Shown here one piece after another: positions 60,190 through 64,000 of a DNA stretch of 64,000 nucleotides. Position 1 is the first letter of the stretch, and each line of letters starts with the position of its first letter. The stretch is from Mucilaginibacter sp. 14171R-50. Lineage in GTDB: Bacteria > Bacteroidota > Bacteroidia > Sphingobacteriales > Sphingobacteriaceae. The translations under genes were made by a program, and so were the position numbers. The notes below the pieces were generated by a model. The model did no database searches and was not told the DNA's origin. It worked only from the letters and a program-made list of their open reading frames with translations. The stretch is from the NCBI RefSeq assembly GCF_010093045.1, contig NZ_CP048115.1, positions 992,001 through 1,056,000 of the forward strand, in the 5' to 3' direction.

Positions 60190-61317
60190 ATGATGAGCGA
60201 GATAGTTACTGAGCACAGGATACTTATTGGAAATGCATGTGAACAAATAGCTACCATCGAAGCTAATACAGTGGGATTGGTAGTTACTTCGCCACCTTAT
60301 CCTATGATTGAAATGTGGGATGAGATCATGTCGGCCCAAAATTCAAGAATTTCAAAAAGTTTAATAAACGAGAATGGGCTTGAAAGTTTTGAATTAATGC
60401 ACAAGGAACTTGATAAAGTATGGACTGAAGTTGAAAGAATAGTTTTACCAGGCGGTTTTGTTTGTATTAACATAGGAGACGCAACACGAACTATTAGCGA
60501 TAAGTTTTGCCTTTATAATAATCATTCTCGAATCATCTCAAAGTTTATTGAGTTGGGTTTTCTAAATATGCCTAATATTATTTGGAGGAAGCAGACCAAT
60601 GCTCCAAACAAGTTTATGGGGTCAGGAATGCTACCTGCTGGTGCATATGTAACGCTTGAACACGAATGGATTTTAATCTTTCGAAAAGGTGGAAAGAGAG
60701 TATTCAAAAACGAAGAGCAAAAGAGACTAAGACGCGAGAGTGCTTTTTTTTGGGAGGAAAGGAATACTTGGTTTTCTGATCAATGGGATTTAAAAGGAGT
60801 AAAACAGAAAATCGAAAACTCGGATACTCGTAGTAGAAGCGCTGCTTATCCTTTTGAAATTCCTTATCGCTTAATAAATATGTATTCCGTGAAAGGAGAT
60901 ACCATATTTGACCCTTTTTTAGGCACTGGGACCTCAACTCTGGCTGCAATAGCCTCGGAGAGAAACAGCATCGGTGTTGAGATTGATCCATCATTCCTTA
61001 AAGTCATTGAAGACAATATATATCGCTCTACACCGGAGGGATTAAATAGGTACATCTCTAACAGGGTAGAAAGTCATAAACGCTTCATAGTTTTCCGAGA
61101 CAAAGAAGGAAAAGATGAAATGAAGCATTTTAACATTTATCTTAATCTACCTGTAATGACATCCCAGGAAATTGAAATGAAAATTAATTTTGTTGAATCA
61201 ATAACGGGTGTGACTGACATAGGATATACTGTTATTTATAAACCTGTTGCAAAAAATAATGATTTGGCTATAAAGAGACCGTCAAAACATGGAAAACAGG
61301 AATTATTGAATTTTTAA
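60190..61317 (+). CDS. Beta-class DNA methyltransferase of an R-M system
   Basis: A 375-residue methyltransferase. Motif IV TSPPY is at residues 33-37 and motif I DPFLGTGTS near residues 241-249; this order (IV before I) is the beta class, and TSPPY is typical of N4-cytosine methylation (N6-adenine is possible). The specificity region lies between them and after residue 265. It is 10 nt from the MjaI-like endonuclease gene. DNA is clearly AT-rich compared with radA and rng, suggesting transfer. Confidence 0.86.
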   Translation: MMSEIVTEHRILIGNACEQIATIEANTVGLVVTSPPYPMIEMWDEIMSAQNSRISKSLINENGLESFELMHKELDKVWTEVERIVLPGGFVCINIGDATRTISDKFCLYNNHSRIISKFIELGFLNMPNIIWRKQTNAPNKFMGSGMLPAGAYVTLEHEWILIFRKGGKRVFKNEEQKRLRRESAFFWEERNTWFSDQWDLKGVKQKIENSDTRSRSAAYPFEIPYRLINMYSVKGDTIFDPFLGTGTSTLAAIASERNSIGVEIDPSFLKVIEDNIYRSTPEGLNRYISNRVESHKRFIVFRDKEGKDEMKHFNIYLNLPVMTSQEIEMKINFVESITGVTDIGYTVIYKPVAKNNDLAIKRPSKHGKQELLNF

Positions 61318-61327
61318 ATTAAGTAAA

Positions 61328-62032
61328 ATGGCTAAGGACTGGATATCAGATGTTGATGGTGTTAATAAGAAGTTTAAAAGGGAAACGCTTCTTAATTATG
61401 GAATGAACCGTTGGGCATTAAATAAGGCTCATAGCGTCGGCTCAACGTCTGAGTTAATAAGAAGTTGTGCTCCGAAAGAGTTTGCTGAATGGGAAAAGTT
61501 CTATTTTAATAACGCTATACAGAAGAAATTAGGCGGCTCGACAATAACAAGAGAGTATATTACTGGTTTGGGTCAAACACTGTATATAAAACTGTCGGAG
61601 GTTGTTCAGTTAGAACTGAACGCTATAACAGAAGATGAATGTATTGACTACGCATACAATCTCGTGTTAAATCGAACATTTGAAGGTTATATAACGGAGA
61701 TTCAGACAGTTTATGGTCAGCTTCAAGGGTTGGTCGGGCAAATCATACATCCCGCAGAGGATAAATGGGATCGTACATATAGCGTCGATTTTTATATTGA
61801 AATCAATGGAAGATTTATAGGTCTTCAAATTAAACCAATTGCCTCGGGGCAAGCTTTGAATCAATATCAATGGGTGGAAATGCATATGGTAAATCATCAA
61901 AGATTTGAAAAGGACTTTGGGGGAAAAGTATTTTTCATCTATTCAGAAAAGACAACAAGCGGAAAGAAAATTTATAACGTAGAAGTTGTCGAGCAAATTG
62001 TTGAAGAAATAAAGAGATTGGAAAACTTATAG
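61328..62032 (+). CDS. MjaI-family restriction endonuclease
   Basis: A 234-residue protein resembling the MjaI family (PF09568), whose founding member cuts CTAG. A PD-(D/E)xK-type core is seen in SVDFYIEINGRFIGLQIKPI, with Asp154 and Gln167-x-Lys169 as likely metal ligands. It pairs with the methyltransferase upstream, so the operon is a stand-alone type II system. Target is inferred from the family only. AT-rich, like the partner gene. Confidence 0.78.
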   Translation: MAKDWISDVDGVNKKFKRETLLNYGMNRWALNKAHSVGSTSELIRSCAPKEFAEWEKFYFNNAIQKKLGGSTITREYITGLGQTLYIKLSEVVQLELNAITEDECIDYAYNLVLNRTFEGYITEIQTVYGQLQGLVGQIIHPAEDKWDRTYSVDFYIEINGRFIGLQIKPIASGQALNQYQWVEMHMVNHQRFEKDFGGKVFFIYSEKTTSGKKIYNVEVVEQIVEEIKRLENL

Positions 62033-62048
62033 CTTTAAAAGCTAAACA

Positions 62049-62086
62049 AAAAAAGAGCCGCCTTTTCTAAAAGGCGGCTCTTTTTC
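62049..62086. terminator. Terminator after the R-M cassette
   Basis: AAAGAGCCGCCTTTT-CTA-AAAGGCGGCTCTTTTT, a near-perfect stem with T-runs on both strands. It serves both the R-M operon and the convergent rng gene. Confidence 0.88.
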
Positions 62087-62116
62087 ATCTACACATCTGA
62101 AATCTGCACATCTACA
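62086..62116 (-). repeat. TAGATGTGCAGATT repeat, rng-side copy (inverted)
   Basis: Read on the minus strand: TTGTAGATGTGCAGATTTCA followed by GATGTGTAGATG, nearly identical to the radA-side copy at 60071-60096 but inverted. It contains the TAG stop codon of rng (62112-62114). Confidence 0.7.
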
Positions 62117-63662
62117 ATTTTATCTCCTCATCCTTGCTCGAGAAAAACCTGAACTCGGTTATCTGGTAGGCGGGGTTACTTTTAACCTTTATCCACTGCC
62201 CATATTTAAAGTACCATTTCATCTGGCGGTTAAATACGCCTTTTTTAATGTAAGCCTCAATGTATGGGTGTACACAAAGTGTAATATTTTTCTCGTTTTG
62301 CTCGGTAAGGATGTAATTGAAGTTTGTTTCGATATCATCTATCAGCAATACGGTTGGCCTTATTGTACCGGTGCCGCCGCAAGCAGGGCAAACCTCGCTG
62401 GTAACAATATTCATTTCGGGCCTTACACGCTGCCGCGTAATTTGTATCAGTCCAAATTTACTTGGCGGCAATATGGTGTGCTTGGCACGGTCGTCGGCCA
62501 TTTGTGCCTTCAGGTAATCAAAAAGCTCTTTACGGTTGGTTGGCTTGTGCATGTCAATAAAATCGACAACCACAATGCCGCCCATATCGCGCAGGCGCAG
62601 CTGGCGGGCTATCTCTTTGGCCGCCTCTTTATTTACCTGGTAGGCGTTCTCTTCCTGGTTCTCTTTATTAGCCGTACGGTTACCGCTGTTTACGTCAATA
62701 ACGTGCAGGGCCTCGGTGTGCTCAATAACCAGGTAGGCGCCGCCGGCAAGGTTTACCGTTTTACCAAAGGTCGATTTTATCTGCTTCTCGACACCGTGAT
62801 GCTCAAAAATAGGCTCCTTGTGCTTATGCAGGCGTACAATGCCCTCCAGGTCGGGAGATATCTCGTGTATATACGACCGCACTTCTTCATACATACTCTG
62901 CTCATTCACATAAATATGCTGAAAATCGGGATTAAGGATATCACGCAGGATTGTTGATGTACGGCCAATTTCGCCCAACACCTTTTTAGATGGCTCGGTA
63001 CCGTGAAGCTTGGTTACAAAGGTTTCCCATTTAGATATCAGGTCCAACAGATCCTTCTGCAATTCCTGCACGCCTTTACCTTCAGATACGGTACGTATAA
63101 TAACGCCGAAATGCTTTGGCTTAATGCTTTCAACCACCTTACGCAGGCGGTTGCGTTCGGTATTGCTCTTTATTTTTTTTGAGATAGATATTACCTCAGA
63201 AAAAGGCACCAGCACAACATACCGCCCCGCTATCGACAGGTCGGAACTTAAGCGGGGGCCCTTTGTAGAAATCGGCTCCTTGGCTATTTGTACGGGTACA
63301 AGCAGGCTTTTTGATAAAACATCCGAGATCTTGCCTCCTTTGTTTATATCAGCTTCCGGCTTAAAATTATCTAAAAGTTTCGATTGGTATCCACCGCTAC
63401 GTACTTGTTTGGTAAGCTTAAGCAGGCTTTGCACCTGCGGCCCCAGATCAAGATAATGCAAAAAGGCATCCTTCTCGTAACCAACATCCACAAAGGCAGC
63501 ATTAAGGCTCGGCATTATTTTTTTAATGCGGCCCAGGTAAATATCGCCAACAGTATAATTGTTAGTGATCTGCTCTTTATGGAGTTCTACAAGTTGTTTG
63601 TCCTGTAATAGTGCAATAGTAGCCCCGTTGGGGGATGAATCGATAATTAATTCTTTTATCAA
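62112..63662 (-). CDS. rng: Ribonuclease G/E family endoribonuclease
   Basis: A 516-residue RNase G/E. It starts at a TTG with GGAG six bases upstream, a Shine-Dalgarno-like site that is rare in this phylum. The S1 domain is in residues 35-120 (YLGRIKKIMPSLNAAFVDVG), the catalytic Asp residues in VIDVNSGNR and VVDFIDMH, and the zinc-link cysteines in CPACGGTG. It processes rRNA and starts mRNA decay. Its leader has a perfect hairpin (63684-63701) like the autoregulatory RNase E leaders. Confidence 0.94.
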   Translation of the reverse strand: MIKELIIDSSPNGATIALLQDKQLVELHKEQITNNYTVGDIYLGRIKKIMPSLNAAFVDVGYEKDAFLHYLDLGPQVQSLLKLTKQVRSGGYQSKLLDNFKPEADINKGGKISDVLSKSLLVPVQIAKEPISTKGPRLSSDLSIAGRYVVLVPFSEVISISKKIKSNTERNRLRKVVESIKPKHFGVIIRTVSEGKGVQELQKDLLDLISKWETFVTKLHGTEPSKKVLGEIGRTSTILRDILNPDFQHIYVNEQSMYEEVRSYIHEISPDLEGIVRLHKHKEPIFEHHGVEKQIKSTFGKTVNLAGGAYLVIEHTEALHVIDVNSGNRTANKENQEENAYQVNKEAAKEIARQLRLRDMGGIVVVDFIDMHKPTNRKELFDYLKAQMADDRAKHTILPPSKFGLIQITRQRVRPEMNIVTSEVCPACGGTGTIRPTVLLIDDIETNFNYILTEQNEKNITLCVHPYIEAYIKKGVFNRQMKWYFKYGQWIKVKSNPAYQITEFRFFSSKDEEIKL

Positions 63663-63683
63663 CTGCTACTCCATTTCTTAAAA

Positions 63684-63701
63684 CGGCGCATAATTGCGCC
63701 G
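63684..63701. promoter_or_regulatory. Perfect hairpin in rng leader
   Basis: CGGCGCA-TAAT-TGCGCCG, 7-bp perfect stem, 22 nt before the TTG start. It has no T-run in the rng direction, so it is unlikely to be a terminator. It could be an autoregulatory RNase site. Confidence 0.5.
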
Positions 63702-63730
63702 CAAGTTAATAAGTGGGTAAAATACACACA

Positions 63731-63752
63731 TAAAAACCCCGCTAAGCGGGGT
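63731..63752 (-). terminator. Terminator after the 29-residue protein gene
   Basis: ACCCCGC-TAA-GCGGGGT, followed on the minus strand by TTTTTA. It lies 20 nt after the small gene's stop codon. Confidence 0.82.
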
Positions 63753-63772
63753 ATAACCTGCTTTACAGCAGC

Positions 63773-63862
63773 TTATTTTTTCTTATGTCTGTTTTTTCTT
63801 AAACGCTTTTTGCGTTTGTGGGTAGCCATTTTATGTCTCTTACGTTTTTTACCGCTTGGCAT
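63773..63862 (-). CDS. 29-residue highly basic protein, probable ribosomal protein (bL38-type)
   Basis: ATG at 63860-63862, TAA at 63773-63775; 29 residues of which 18 are Lys or Arg (starts MPSGKKRKRHKMATHKR, ends RKNRHKKK). Basic proteins of this kind occur across Bacteroidota; the best match I know is the small 50S protein reported in Flavobacterium ribosomes as bL38, though I cannot check it here. Most length cut-offs would miss this gene. A good terminator follows and it has its own leader (63863-63888). Confidence 0.75.
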   Translation of the reverse strand: MPSGKKRKRHKMATHKRKKRLRKNRHKKK

Positions 63863-63888
63863 AGTAATAATTTTTAAATGTGATTAAT

Positions 63889-64000
63889 TTATTTCTTTAA
63901 TTCCTTTATATACTCGTCTATGCGCTGGCCCGCAACCGGGTCGCCCATTAAATCTTTGCATTTTTGGTAAGCTGCAATTGCTTCCTGTTTTTTGCCTAAC
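63889..64000 (-). CDS. C-terminus of a tetratricopeptide-repeat protein (cut by edge)
   Basis: The last 37 residues read LGKKQEAIAAYQKCKDLMGD, then PVAGQRIDEYIKELKK and a stop codon (TAA, 63889-63891). The helix pair around KKQEAIAAYQKCKDL is TPR-like. The rest lies outside the window. It precedes the 29-residue basic protein gene with a 26-nt gap. Confidence 0.7.
   Translation of the reverse strand, partial: LGKKQEAIAAYQKCKDLMGDPVAGQRIDEYIKELKK

Overview
The window comes from the chromosome of a Bacteroidota bacterium, most likely family Sphingobacteriaceae and close to Mucilaginibacter. The signs are: many lipoproteins and outer-membrane barrels; the gliding lipoprotein GldH next to RicT and the DNA polymerase III delta-prime subunit; DUF3078, DUF4407, DUF5916, DUF1080 and DUF6358 proteins; almost no Shine-Dalgarno sequences; frequent GTG/TTG starts; and many exact matches to the Bacteroidota -7 promoter element TAnnTTTG. 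Genes are dense on both strands. No tRNA, rRNA, CRISPR array, transposase or phage gene was seen.

Layout. 1-4.2 kb: a lipoprotein cut by the left edge, a secreted TPR protein and a Prc-type tail protease. 4.3-6.1 kb: an operon of a MarR regulator, a ferredoxin-NADP reductase and a [2Fe-2S] ferredoxin. 6.2-10.4 kb: ligase-associated exonuclease, ATP-dependent DNA ligase, NUDIX hydrolase and a PlsC acyltransferase. 10.5-16.5 kb: three metallopeptidases (YpfJ-like, M28, M61), a DUF4407 membrane protein, a rhodanese and a small membrane protein. 16.5-23.2 kb: GH5, modABC, GH43, YdcF and an S41 protease fused to a glycogen-binding-type domain. 23.4-31.5 kb: a barrel, an orphan response regulator, a GMC oxidoreductase / gluconate-dehydrogenase subunit 3 / DUF1080 cluster (probable 3-keto-sugar chemistry), an OMPLA-like barrel, a DEAD helicase and a Tat-exported sugar isomerase-like protein.

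31.6-41.9 kb: RmuC, twin mini-lipoproteins, gldH-ricT-holB, ruvX, a GxxExxY protein, an O-methyltransferase, two glucosaminidases, and small envelope proteins including a 113-residue HExxH mini-protease. 42-50.4 kb: DUF5916, Ffh, an Ala/Thr-rich secreted protein, a barrel, a DegP/Q protease and DapF. 50.6-58.6 kb: SNF2 helicase, PQQ sugar dehydrogenase, flippase-like protein, GT2 and a SpoIIE phosphatase. 58.6-64 kb: RadA, a two-gene restriction-modification cassette, RNase G, a 29-residue ribosomal-type basic protein and the end of a TPR protein.

The most interesting layer is the small dispersed repeats. An AT-rich MjaI-like restriction-modification cassette sits exactly between radA and rng and is bounded by inverted copies of a roughly 26-nt repeat that run into the radA leader and the rng stop codon. 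Another short repeat is read in frame inside RadA. A third forms the C-terminal tail of the ligase-associated exonuclease. A roughly 95-nt palindromic element occurs twice, 43 kb apart, in inverted orientation and each time between convergent genes. A fourth repeat type flanks the ruvX promoter and appears to supply its -33 box.
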